NCBI GenBank assembly: GCA_026988195.1
Contig: JALSLS010000446.1
Location: forward strand, 1-7,051
Origin: Methylomonas sp.
Lineage (GTDB): Bacteria > Pseudomonadota > Gammaproteobacteria > Methylococcales > Methylomonadaceae
DNA: 7,051 nt
Direction: 5' to 3'
Shown: positions 1 through 5,637 of the stretch, piece after piece
Layout: each line of letters begins with the position of its first letter
How positions within the stretch are numbered: the stretch's first letter is position 1
Notes under the pieces: model-generated
Databases searched by the model: none
What the model saw: the letters and a program-made list of their open reading frames with translations, nothing else
Told to the model about the DNA's origin: nothing
Program-made: the position numbers and the translations under genes

Positions 1-2
1 CA

Positions 3-419
3 ATGACCGTACATGTAGATATCGTAAGTGCAGAAAGTGAGATTTTTTCTGGATTAGCGGAAATGTTTTTTGCACCTGCAGAACTTGGTGAAGTAGGTAT
101 TGCTCCGCGTCATGCTCCATTAATAACAAAACTGTTACCTGGGGAAGTAAGGGTAAAAGTTAGTGACACAGAAACTCTTGAATATCATGTTTCTGGCGGA
201 ATTTTAGAAGTACAACCGCATTTAGTCACTGTCTTGGCGGATACCGCTATTAGAGCAGCTGATATTGATGAAGCCTCTGCATTAGAAGCAAAAGCTAAAG
301 CAGAAGAAATGTTGACAGATAAATCTGGCAAGATTGATTTTGCTAAAGCGCAAGCTGAATTAGCTCAAGCGATGTCACAATTAAGAACATTGGATCGTTT
401 AAGAAAACGAGGTCGATAG
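3..419 (+). CDS. atpC: F0F1 ATP synthase epsilon subunit
   Basis: This is the epsilon subunit of the F1 sector, part of the central stalk that couples rotation to ATP synthesis at the cytoplasmic face of the inner membrane. Its C-terminal helices can also inhibit ATP hydrolysis. The 138 residues match the usual length of about 139. The N-terminal beta-sandwich (about 1-84) carries the family signatures VSAE (9-12), a GEVGIAPRHAPL stretch (about 29-40), SGGILEVQP and VTVLADTA. The C-terminal helical hairpin (about 88-138) is rich in Ala, Glu and Lys. The visible ATG is used here, but many homologues start MAMT. The two bases before this ATG (CA) would fit an Ala codon, so the true start may lie two codons upstream, outside the window. 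It is normally the last gene of the atp operon, and the terminator right after the stop agrees. Confidence 0.97.
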   Translation: MTVHVDIVSAESEIFSGLAEMFFAPAELGEVGIAPRHAPLITKLLPGEVRVKVSDTETLEYHVSGGILEVQPHLVTVLADTAIRAADIDEASALEAKAKAEEMLTDKSGKIDFAKAQAELAQAMSQLRTLDRLRKRGR

Positions 420-438
420 TTTTCTTACTGTAAAGCTA

Positions 439-476
439 AAAAGCCTGATTATGTGTATACATTTTCGGGCTTTTTT
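439..476 (+). terminator. Intrinsic terminator after atpC
   Basis: A 10-bp stem pairs 439-448 (AAAAGCCTGA) with 465-474 (TCGGGCTTTT), with one T-G wobble. It is followed by a T run that reaches 476. Inside the 16-nt loop, ATGT (451-454) can pair with ACAT (459-462) and extend the hairpin. It lies 19 nt after the atpC stop and most likely ends the atp operon transcript, so glmU would need its own promoter. Confidence 0.85.
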
Positions 477-496
477 ATGCAAACTCAATAATCGAC

Positions 497-502
497 TATA
501 AT
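497..502 (+). promoter_or_regulatory. Candidate -10 box of the glmU promoter
   Basis: A perfect TATAAT lies between the atpC terminator and glmU. With a 17-nt spacer the -35 position (474-479, TTTATG) matches the consensus poorly and overlaps the terminator T run, so this is a -10-only call. Transcription from it would give a leader of roughly 40 nt before the glmU ATG. The site is inferred from consensus only. Confidence 0.45.
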
Positions 503-551
503 TAAGCTAATTACTTTAACCTCTCCTCAATAAATTAATCAGAGTCAAATA

Positions 552-1919
552 ATGGATATTAAAACAATTATTTTAGCAGCAGGACAAGGAACGCGTATGC
601 GTTCGTCTAAACCTAAGGTTTTACATAAAGTGGCAGATAGAGCATTGTTGCAACATGTATATGACACAAGCGCGCAATTAGAAAAAAATTCTATTGTGAT
701 TATATATGGACATGGCGGTGAATTAGTTAAGCAGCAATTAAGTGACTTAAAGGCTGATTGGGTTGAGCAAAAACAACAGTTAGGAACGGGGCATGCGGTA
801 CAACAGGCAGAAGGTTTTATCAACGATGAGGATAAGGTACTTATTTTATATGGGGATGTACCTTTATTAAAGAAAGCGACTATCGATAAGTTGTTAGAAA
901 ATGTTAGTCAACAATCAATCGGATTGTTGACAGTCGTATTGGATGATCCTACCGGGTATGGCCGAATTGTAAGAGCCACTGATGGATCTGTATTGAAAAT
1001 TGTTGAACAAAAAGATACTAATGACCAAGAGAAGCTTATTACAGAGGGTAATACAGGCATTATTGCAACTCCAGGAAATTTGCTAAAGCAGTGGCTATCA
1101 AAGCTAGAAAATGGCAATGCGCAAAATGAATTTTACTTAACAGACATTATTGAGATGGCTGTTAATGATGGTATCAAAGTTAAAACAAACCAAGCTGAAA
1201 GTGTGGATGAGGTATTAGGTGTTAATGACCGTAGCCAGTTAGCTCATTTAGAACGTGTTTATCAGTTAGAGCAAGCACAGCAGTTAATGGTTCAAGGAGT
1301 AACATTAAGAGACCCGTCTAGAATAGATGTACGCGGAAAGTTTGATCAGCTAGGGCAAGATATTGAGATAGATATTAATGTATTATTTGAAGGCAGTAAC
1401 ACTATAGGTAATAATGTCACTATAGGCGCTAATTGCTGTATTAAAAATGCGATTATTGGTGATGATGTAGTGATTCTGGCAAATTCTATTGTAGAAGATG
1501 CAGTGGTTGGTGAGCGTAGTCGTATTGGTCCTTTTGCTAGATTGCGACCTCTGGCCAAATTAGCCAGTGATGTGCATATTGGTAACTTTGTAGAGATTAA
1601 AAAATCAACGGTAGCAACAGGAAGTAAAATCAATCATTTAAGTTATATTGGTGATGCTACGATTGGCAGTAAAGTTAATGTCGGTGCCGGAACCATTACT
1701 TGTAATTATGATGGTGTTAATAAGTTTAGAACCGTGATTGAAGATGGTGCTTTTATTGGCTCAGATACCCAGCTTATTGCTCCTGTAACGGTTGGAAAAG
1801 GCGCAACAATTGGTGCAGGGTCAACTATTACAAAAGATACAGAGGAAGGTCAGTTGACCTTATCTCGTGCAAAACAGATTTCAATTAAAGGGTGGCAAAG
1901 GCCTGTAAAGAATAAATAG
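552..1919 (+). CDS. glmU: Bifunctional GlmU: N-acetylglucosamine-1-phosphate uridyltransferase / glucosamine-1-phosphate acetyltransferase
   Basis: GlmU makes UDP-GlcNAc in the cytoplasm. The C-terminal domain acetylates glucosamine-1-phosphate with acetyl-CoA, and the N-terminal domain transfers UMP from UTP. The product feeds peptidoglycan and LPS. At 455 residues it is almost the same length as E. coli GlmU (456). The N-terminal Rossmann-type domain shows the nucleotide loop LAAGQGTRM (8-16) with SSKPKVLH after it, GTGHAVQQA (79-87), the metal-ligand region YGDVPLL with D102, EGNTGI (165-170), and VND with N225. The C-terminal left-handed beta-helix (about 250-455) has imperfect hexapeptide repeats, RLRP (330-333), the catalytic-type His362 in KINHLSYIGD, GAGTITCNYDG (378-388), and a C-terminal KGWQRP. 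Both active sites look intact. The ATG is preceded by a weak AGAG ribosome-binding site at 541-544. Placement next to atpC is common in gammaproteobacteria. Confidence 0.98.
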   Translation: MDIKTIILAAGQGTRMRSSKPKVLHKVADRALLQHVYDTSAQLEKNSIVIIYGHGGELVKQQLSDLKADWVEQKQQLGTGHAVQQAEGFINDEDKVLILYGDVPLLKKATIDKLLENVSQQSIGLLTVVLDDPTGYGRIVRATDGSVLKIVEQKDTNDQEKLITEGNTGIIATPGNLLKQWLSKLENGNAQNEFYLTDIIEMAVNDGIKVKTNQAESVDEVLGVNDRSQLAHLERVYQLEQAQQLMVQGVTLRDPSRIDVRGKFDQLGQDIEIDINVLFEGSNTIGNNVTIGANCCIKNAIIGDDVVILANSIVEDAVVGERSRIGPFARLRPLAKLASDVHIGNFVEIKKSTVATGSKINHLSYIGDATIGSKVNVGAGTITCNYDGVNKFRTVIEDGAFIGSDTQLIAPVTVGKGATIGAGSTITKDTEEGQLTLSRAKQISIKGWQRPVKNK

Positions 1920-1940
1920 AGTGTTATTCCGTGCCCATTC

Positions 1941-2107
1941 CTAAGGAACGAGGATTTAAAAATACCCAAAAGTATGGCGCAGGGTTTTGGCTTCATAGGC
2001 GTGTTAGAAAAACAGGCGCATAGCGGGCTACGTAACTGTTTTTCTAGCATGCCTATGGAGCCAAAAGACAAGTCAGACTTGGGTATTATTGAATCCTCGT
2101 TCCTAAG
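1941..2107 (+). repeat. Long fold-back (MITE-like) element in the glmU 3' flank
   Basis: An imperfect inverted repeat has arms 1946-2015 and 2036-2102 around a 20-nt loop (2016-2035). The outer 11 bp (GAACGAGGATT / AATCCTCGTTC) pair perfectly. The next 13 have two differences. A 12-15 nt bulge follows, and then the inner 31 positions (1985-2015 with 2036-2066) differ at only three places. All three inner differences are G-U compatible in a plus-strand RNA. The arms are flanked by a direct repeat CTAAG (1941-1945 and 2103-2107), extendable to TTCCTAAG (1938-1945 and 2100-2107), which could be a target duplication or part of the element end. No convincing reading frame is present. It lies directly behind glmU, in its 3' untranslated region. 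A non-autonomous mobile repeat is an inference from the structure. Confidence 0.7.
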
Positions 2108-2120
2108 TTAAGCTTCAAAA

Positions 2121-2155
2121 GTAGGGTGGGCACGCCAACACTTTTCCCGCCCTAC
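2121..2155. repeat. GC-rich palindromic repeat, copy 1 (GTAGGGTGGGCA type)
   Basis: A 10-bp stem pairs GTAGGGTGGG (2121-2130) with CCCGCCCTAC (2146-2155), with one T-G wobble and a 15-nt loop. Read on the minus strand, the hairpin is followed by TTTT (2117-2120), so it may help terminate the GGDEF transcript. The 12-mer GTAGGGTGGGCA (2121-2132) recurs at 6350-6361. The TAG stop codon of the GGDEF gene (2152-2154) lies inside the right arm, so the repeat overlaps the gene's last codon. Confidence 0.65.
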
Positions 2156-3687
2156 AGTATTACACACTGGTTTCGACCATTATTTTTAGCCTTATATAAG
2201 GCTTTGTCTGCGCGAATAAAAGCCGAATCACCCTCATCAGAACTTATAAGTTGAGTCAACCCACAAGAGACGGTAATTGAAATTTTTTTCCCGTTTGAAT
2301 TGAAGGCTGTTTTTTCAATTGTTTTGCGGATTTTATTAGCGGTAATCAGTGCTGATTGCACCCCAGTATTTGAGAGTAACATAGTGAACTCTTCTCCACC
2401 GAAGCGAGAGACAAAATCCGTTTCTCGGCAGTATTTTTGGAGCAAATTTGCAATTAAAATTAGCGTTTTATCACCAGCTTTATGACCGAACTCATCATTG
2501 ATATGTTTAAAAAAATCAATATCCCAAATAAGTAGGGATAACGGTGTCTGATAACGTTTTAGGTTGGCAAATTCAAGGGCAAACCTCTCATCATAGGCTA
2601 ACCGGTTAGGCAAGTTGGTGAGTGGGTCATGCATTGCTCTTTGATGAGCTGAATCAAGTTTATTTTTTAACAGACTTGTTTCTTGTTCTAATTTAGAAAC
2701 CTTCGCTGTTAGCAGGTCAAGTTCTTTATTAGTTTTAGCATGTTCAACCTCTTCGTATGAGTGCTGTTTTTGAATTTGCAGCGAAATATCTTCTAAGCGT
2801 GAGTTTACCAGTTGTTTTAGTGGCTCTAGTTGTGTCGCTGTTTTAGAACTTTTTTGTAATTCAAGCATTTGTGAAGAAACAGAAGCATCAAGTAAATTTC
2901 GTTTTTTTGCAAAGGTCTGTGAGTTGCTCTTAACCCCTGATGCTTTTATGCCAAGTTCGGTTAATTGTTCGGTTAATTGGCCGAGGAATACAGCCATGTT
3001 TTTCTGTTCAGACTGAAGATGTTTTTTAATCTGAAATAATAAGGAAATGGTTTCATTCAGAATACTTGAGATGGGAGTGTCACCCGATAGCTTCTGTTTT
3101 AGGTCACTCACTTGTCGTTCAAATTTTTCAGGTATTTCGGTGTCTTCTAATAAATCCTGTAATTTAATTTTTATTGAGGCTGAGTCAGTATCAAGAGGGT
3201 CAAGTTTGTTAGGAAACTCTAAAATGGGTTTAATATGCTGGATGCTGTCGATAAGGTCATTAATTGCAATAATTAAATACTGGGAATTGGCATACCCTTT
3301 TTTTTCATATTTAGCCTCTATATGTTGAATGTCTTTTTTTTGTTCAGGAAAATAATGAAACAGAAATTCAAATAATAGGCTGGCATCAGGCAATGAAGAG
3401 TCAGGTGCAGTATCTTCAAGCCTCATTACAGTATTAGAAAATTTTTCTAGTTCAAGTTTGAGTTCTTCACTTTTTAATCCATTCTTTAACTGTTTACGAA
3501 TGCGTATAAGGTGTGGGTCTAGCTGTTTATTTAAGCCTGTTGTTGCAAGAGAGAGCCGCATGATTGTTTTACACAGCAAGTCCTCCTTAGTTTGATGTAT
3601 TTTTTCAAGTTCTTCATTATCATCCAGTAAATCAAGATACTTGTTTTTCCATTTGTCGGGATTATTTCTACTGCCCAATATGCCCAT
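2152..3687 (-). CDS. GGDEF-domain diguanylate cyclase with a long helical N-terminal region
   Basis: The protein probably makes the second messenger c-di-GMP from two GTP. Its GGDEF domain spans about 345-511. It shows HDPLTNLPNR (353-362), the metal-binding DIDFFKHIND (389-398), the active-site GGEEF (430-434), and an intact inhibitory I-site RETD (421-424) exactly five residues before it. This suggests a working enzyme with product inhibition. Residues 1-340 have no signal peptide or membrane segment. They are mostly predicted helix, rich in Leu, Glu, Lys and Gln, with a likely coiled coil at about 315-350 that could support dimerisation. I recognise no named sensor domain there. The N-terminus (WKNKYLDLLDDNEELEK) reminds me of Pseudomonas PA5487-type proteins, also encoded near dsbA; this is from memory. 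The ATG has an AGGG ribosome-binding site seven bases upstream (3695-3698). The stop codon is supplied by a palindromic repeat. Confidence 0.93.
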   Translation of the reverse strand: MGILGSRNNPDKWKNKYLDLLDDNEELEKIHQTKEDLLCKTIMRLSLATTGLNKQLDPHLIRIRKQLKNGLKSEELKLELEKFSNTVMRLEDTAPDSSLPDASLLFEFLFHYFPEQKKDIQHIEAKYEKKGYANSQYLIIAINDLIDSIQHIKPILEFPNKLDPLDTDSASIKIKLQDLLEDTEIPEKFERQVSDLKQKLSGDTPISSILNETISLLFQIKKHLQSEQKNMAVFLGQLTEQLTELGIKASGVKSNSQTFAKKRNLLDASVSSQMLELQKSSKTATQLEPLKQLVNSRLEDISLQIQKQHSYEEVEHAKTNKELDLLTAKVSKLEQETSLLKNKLDSAHQRAMHDPLTNLPNRLAYDERFALEFANLKRYQTPLSLLIWDIDFFKHINDEFGHKAGDKTLILIANLLQKYCRETDFVSRFGGEEFTMLLSNTGVQSALITANKIRKTIEKTAFNSNGKKISITVSCGLTQLISSDEGDSAFIRADKALYKAKNNGRNQCVIL

Positions 3688-3701
3688 TGATTTGCCCTAA
3701 A

Positions 3702-3730
3702 ATAATAAAGAAGTAGGTTAAATTTGATAA
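3702..3730 (-). promoter_or_regulatory. Possible promoter upstream of the GGDEF gene
   Basis: On the minus strand TTATCA (3725-3730, four of six matches to TTGACA) is followed after exactly 17 nt by TATTAT (3702-3707, five of six matches to TATAAT). The spacing is ideal. However, the expected start site near 3695 would leave a leader of only about eight bases and would cut into the AGGG ribosome-binding site at 3695-3698. It may therefore be a chance match, with the real promoter further upstream among the repeats. Confidence 0.3.
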
Positions 3731-3733
3731 GTG

Positions 3734-3760
3734 GGTGTGGAGGGTCGTTCGCTCCACACC
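3734..3760. repeat. 9-bp perfect GC-rich hairpin
   Basis: GGTGTGGAG (3734-3742) pairs perfectly with CTCCACACC (3752-3760) around a nine-base loop. No T run follows on either strand, so it is not a standard intrinsic terminator. It is the first of three inverted-repeat structures packed between dsbA and the GGDEF gene, and lies just upstream of the candidate GGDEF promoter. Confidence 0.55.
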
Positions 3761-3763
3761 TTG

Positions 3764-3831
3764 TTAGGATCGTGGATGAAATATTACCCCGAAGTTAGAA
3801 GTCGGGAGCTTATTTTATACACGTTCCTTAG
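3764..3831. repeat. Short fold-back element related to the one at 1941-2107
   Basis: TTAGGATCGTGGATGAAAT (3764-3782) is complementary at 15 of 19 positions to 3812-3830. Pairing continues inward to CCCGA (3788-3792) with TCGGG (3802-3806) around a nine-base loop. Its left end (3764-3789) matches the right end of the larger fold-back (reverse complement of 2081-2106) at 21 of 26 positions. Its right end carries CTAAGGAACG on the minus strand (3822-3831), identical to 1941-1950. I read it as a shorter or degenerate member of the same repeat family. Confidence 0.6.
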
Positions 3832-3838
3832 TCAATCA

Positions 3839-3946
3839 ATTGTAATCGTTCAGTCCCCCTCTTTGGAAAAGAGGGGTAGGGGAGATTTTATTAGACAAAT
3901 CCCCCTCAATCCCCTTTTTTCAAAGGGGGAGGTGAACGGTTACAAT
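3839..3946. repeat. 108-bp compound palindromic repeat with C/G-rich inner hairpins
   Basis: The outer arms ATTGTAATCGTTCA (3839-3852) and TGAACGGTTACAAT (3933-3946) pair at 14 positions with one T-G wobble. Inside are two side hairpins, 3856-3864 with 3868-3876 (CCCCTCTTT / AAAGAGGGG) and 3911-3917 with 3922-3928 (CCCCTTT / AAAGGGG). A central near-complement joins AGGGGAGATTT (3878-3888) and AAATCCCCCT (3897-3906). The right outer arm ends four bases before the dsbA stop codon, so the whole structure would form the dsbA 3' end. Motifs of the CCCCCTTT...AAAGGGGGA kind recur in many bacterial genomes as I recall. The function is unknown; transcript protection or termination is possible. Confidence 0.65.
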
Positions 3947-3950
3947 CAGT

Positions 3951-4559
3951 TTATTTTGCTTGACTTTCCTGTTGGATTAATTGATCCATCACTTTAATCA
4001 TATTTTCATGAGACTTAGCTAGAGGGCCGTTAGTTTTATACTTACCGTTAATGATAATAGCGGGAACGCCAGTAATCCCATAGCGAGGTGCCATAGCTTT
4101 TGCTTGACGTAATTTTGCATCAATCAGGAATGAGTTAAAGGTTTCTCTAAACTTAGTTTCATCAACACCGTGAGCTACAAAAAAAGCGGCTAACTGGTCT
4201 TCAGTTGTTAGTTTTTGTTTTTTATTTTGAATGGCATCAAAAAAATCAGCGTGTACTTTATCAACCACGTTTAATGCTTCGGCTACAAAATAAGCTTTAG
4301 CATGTTTTCCCCATAGGGAGCTGAAAATAGCGGGTTGGCGAATGAATTCAACATTGGCGGGTTTAGTTTTTAGCCATTTTTCCATAGTAGGTTCTAGGCT
4401 ATAACAGTGAGGGCAGCCATACCAAAAAAACTCAATGACTTCAATTTTATCAAGGTTTTGAGTGGGTTGGGCAGGAGATAAGGTTTCATAGCCAAGTGGT
4501 TCAGCTTGTGAAAGCGAAGCAAAGGATATAAACAAAAAGAATACGACTTTTAAAAACAT
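3951..4559 (-). CDS. dsbA: Periplasmic thiol:disulfide interchange protein DsbA
   Basis: DsbA oxidises cysteine pairs in newly exported proteins and is itself re-oxidised by DsbB. The 202 residues begin with a typical signal peptide: Lys4, a hydrophobic core at 5-16, and likely SQA cleavage after residue 19. The thioredoxin fold shows the active site FWYGCPHCYSLEP with CPHC at 49-52, the classic DsbA dipeptide Pro-His. The cis-proline loop TGVPAIIING has Pro166. The helical insertion domain lies between them (about 80-150). No further cysteines are present. The ATG is preceded by a weak GAGA (4568-4571) eight bases upstream. It lies downstream of cytochrome c4 in the same direction, as I recall for Pseudomonas. 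The 336-base gap and a strong hairpin in between argue for a separate transcript. c-type cytochrome maturation also involves periplasmic thiol chemistry, so the neighbourhood is functionally sensible. Confidence 0.96.
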   Translation of the reverse strand: MFLKVVFFLFISFASLSQAEPLGYETLSPAQPTQNLDKIEVIEFFWYGCPHCYSLEPTMEKWLKTKPANVEFIRQPAIFSSLWGKHAKAYFVAEALNVVDKVHADFFDAIQNKKQKLTTEDQLAAFFVAHGVDETKFRETFNSFLIDAKLRQAKAMAPRYGITGVPAIIINGKYKTNGPLAKSHENMIKVMDQLIQQESQAK

Positions 4560-4847
4560 GTTGAAGGTCTCGTTAATTTGAATAAGGGATCTGGAAATAA
4601 ATAATTAGCTATAAATTAGGCTGTTTTTTTTCTATCTCCCGTCCTAAGGATTTAAAATTGTAAAAACGCTTCCATAACGTTAGTTTTCATTAAAACTTAA
4701 CCGGCAGGTAAGTGAAGCATAATTAAGTTACAAAAGACATTTAATATTTAATATAGTTCAGCCTAGTAAATATAGCTTAATAAATAAAAGATTAGTTTTT
4801 TTGTGGATTAACAATTTAGGAGGGGCGTTAACAATTTTGTTCTATTC
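4560..4847. other. AT-rich intergenic region upstream of dsbA
   Basis: I see no gene in this stretch. It should hold the dsbA promoter on the minus strand, but I find no convincing -35/-10 pair. It contains a tandem ATTTAAT doublet (4739-4752), T runs of seven or more bases near 4622 and 4795, and a 10-base direct repeat at 4808-4837 listed separately. CCTAAGGATTTAAAA at 4643-4657 weakly resembles the end of the 1941-2107 fold-back, but has no partner arm. Confidence 0.5.
4808..4837. repeat. Direct repeat TTAACAATTT with 20-bp period
   Basis: TTAACAATTT occurs at 4808-4817 and again at 4828-4837, so the starts are 20 bp apart, close to two helical turns. The sequence between them contains the GC-rich block AGGAGGGGCG (4818-4827). 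It could be a paired operator upstream of dsbA, although it lies about 250 bp from the start codon. Chance in AT-rich DNA is also possible. Confidence 0.3.
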
Positions 4848-4884
4848 TAGAGTGTATTCATTAACGAAGAATGAATACACTCTA
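4848..4884 (-). terminator. Perfect 15-bp hairpin after the cytochrome c4 gene
   Basis: TAGAGTGTATTCATT (4848-4862) and AATGAATACACTCTA (4870-4884) are exact complements around a seven-base loop. The hairpin begins 11 bases after the cytochrome c4 stop codon. On the minus strand no T run follows the stem, so it is not a textbook intrinsic terminator. It may be a 3'-end stabiliser or a non-canonical terminator separating cytochrome c4 from dsbA. Confidence 0.5.
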
Positions 4885-4895
4885 TTATGGGGTTG

Positions 4896-5579
4896 TTATT
4901 TCATTGTGGAAATATAGTATGAAAGAGCTTTAATCTCATTATCATCCATTTTTTTAGAAATCATATGCATCATGTTATCTGCTATATTACTACGCGAGCC
5001 TTTTTTAAAATCTGTTAATGCTTTAATTAAGTAGTCTGCGTGTTGCCCTTGTATTGAAGGGAATGAGGCGGGTCTATTTCCTTCTCCTGCTGGTCCATGG
5101 CAAGCAATACAAGCAGAAACATCTGTTTTAAGGTTACCATTTCGATATAAGTCTGCACCTAAAGCCATTAAATCTTTTAATTCAGCGGCTTTTTGTTCCG
5201 CTGTTGTTTCTGACTCATCTTCGTCGTCATCATCTGAAAACAATACAGGAGGTTGGTTTTTAGATATTTTCTTTGATGCGTAATAAGCGGCAATGTCTTG
5301 TATAGACTGTTTATCTAGTCCCATTGCTAAGGGTGCCATCATCGGGGCATTTCTACTGCCCTCTTTAAATGCGAGTAGTTGTTGCACGAGGTATCCCTCA
5401 TGTTGTCCAGCTAATTTAGGAAATGTTCCTATCATGCTGTTGCCATCTTCACCATGGCATCCTGCACAACTCGCTGCTTTGGTTTTTCCAGTCGATATAT
5501 TACCCTCTGCTAGTGCTGTAGTTGATACCGTTGAAAGTGCGAGTGAAATTGAAAGAATGAGAAGTTTTTTTATCATCAT
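4896..5579 (-). CDS. Periplasmic di-haem cytochrome c4
   Basis: Cytochrome c4 is a two-haem electron carrier of the periplasm that usually passes electrons from the bc1 complex to terminal oxidases. The 227 residues start with a signal peptide (KK at 4-5, hydrophobic 6-20, likely cleavage after ALA at 24). There are two class I c-type domains: CAGCH at 38-42 and CIACH at 157-161. Each is followed by the c4-type pattern HGxxG, then FPxLxGQH (53-60) or FPSIQGQH (173-180), YL, and FKxGSR (71-76 and 191-196). Methionines that could be the sixth haem ligands lie at 80-86 and 203-206. The linker between domains holds a strongly acidic stretch (DDDDEDESE, about 116-124) that is longer and more charged than I expect. 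Two adjacent ATG codons are possible starts; the AGGGGA ribosome-binding site sits two bases from the first and five from the second, which slightly favours the second. Divergent from engB. Confidence 0.94.
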   Translation of the reverse strand: MMIKKLLILSISLALSTVSTTALAEGNISTGKTKAASCAGCHGEDGNSMIGTFPKLAGQHEGYLVQQLLAFKEGSRNAPMMAPLAMGLDKQSIQDIAAYYASKKISKNQPPVLFSDDDDEDESETTAEQKAAELKDLMALGADLYRNGNLKTDVSACIACHGPAGEGNRPASFPSIQGQHADYLIKALTDFKKGSRSNIADNMMHMISKKMDDNEIKALSYYISTMK

Positions 5580-5631
5580 AGTCCCCTAGGAAATGTATGT
5601 TTATATTTGGGCTGATTTTTTAGATAGCCTA

Positions 5632-5637
5632 TATAAT
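5632..5637 (+). promoter_or_regulatory. Candidate -10 box of the engB promoter
   Basis: A perfect TATAAT lies 31 bases before the engB ATG in the 89-bp gap between the divergent cytochrome c4 and engB genes. No good -35 box is present at 16-18 bp spacing; TTGGGC (5607-5612) would need 19 bp. A start site near 5644 would give a leader of about 25 nt with GAGAG (5660-5664) as ribosome-binding site. The cytochrome c4 promoter must overlap this gap on the other strand, but its boxes are not clear. Confidence 0.45.

Noticed and set aside
1850..2071. Minus-strand open frame of 73 codons across the end of glmU and the fold-back element
   Set aside because: It overlaps the conserved glmU C-terminus and the palindromic arms, lacks any family resemblance, and is explained by the repeat structure.
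3734..3946. CRISPR array or phage attachment site
   Set aside because: The repeats are inverted and unequal, not regularly spaced direct repeats, and no cas gene, integrase or tRNA is present.
3731..3997. Plus-strand open frame of 88 codons between the GGDEF gene and dsbA
   Set aside because: It runs through three inverted repeats and into the 3' end of dsbA on the other strand; the translated sequence is low-complexity repeat translation with no plausible fold.
4643..4657. CCTAAGGATTTAAAA as a third copy of the fold-back end
   Set aside because: Only a short, gapped similarity to 1940-1961 and no complementary arm nearby; CCTAAGG also occurs at 6280-6286, so it may be chance.
5293..5589. 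Plus-strand open frame of 98 codons opposite cytochrome c4
   Set aside because: It is antisense to the strongly conserved haem-binding domain and has no recognisable family features.
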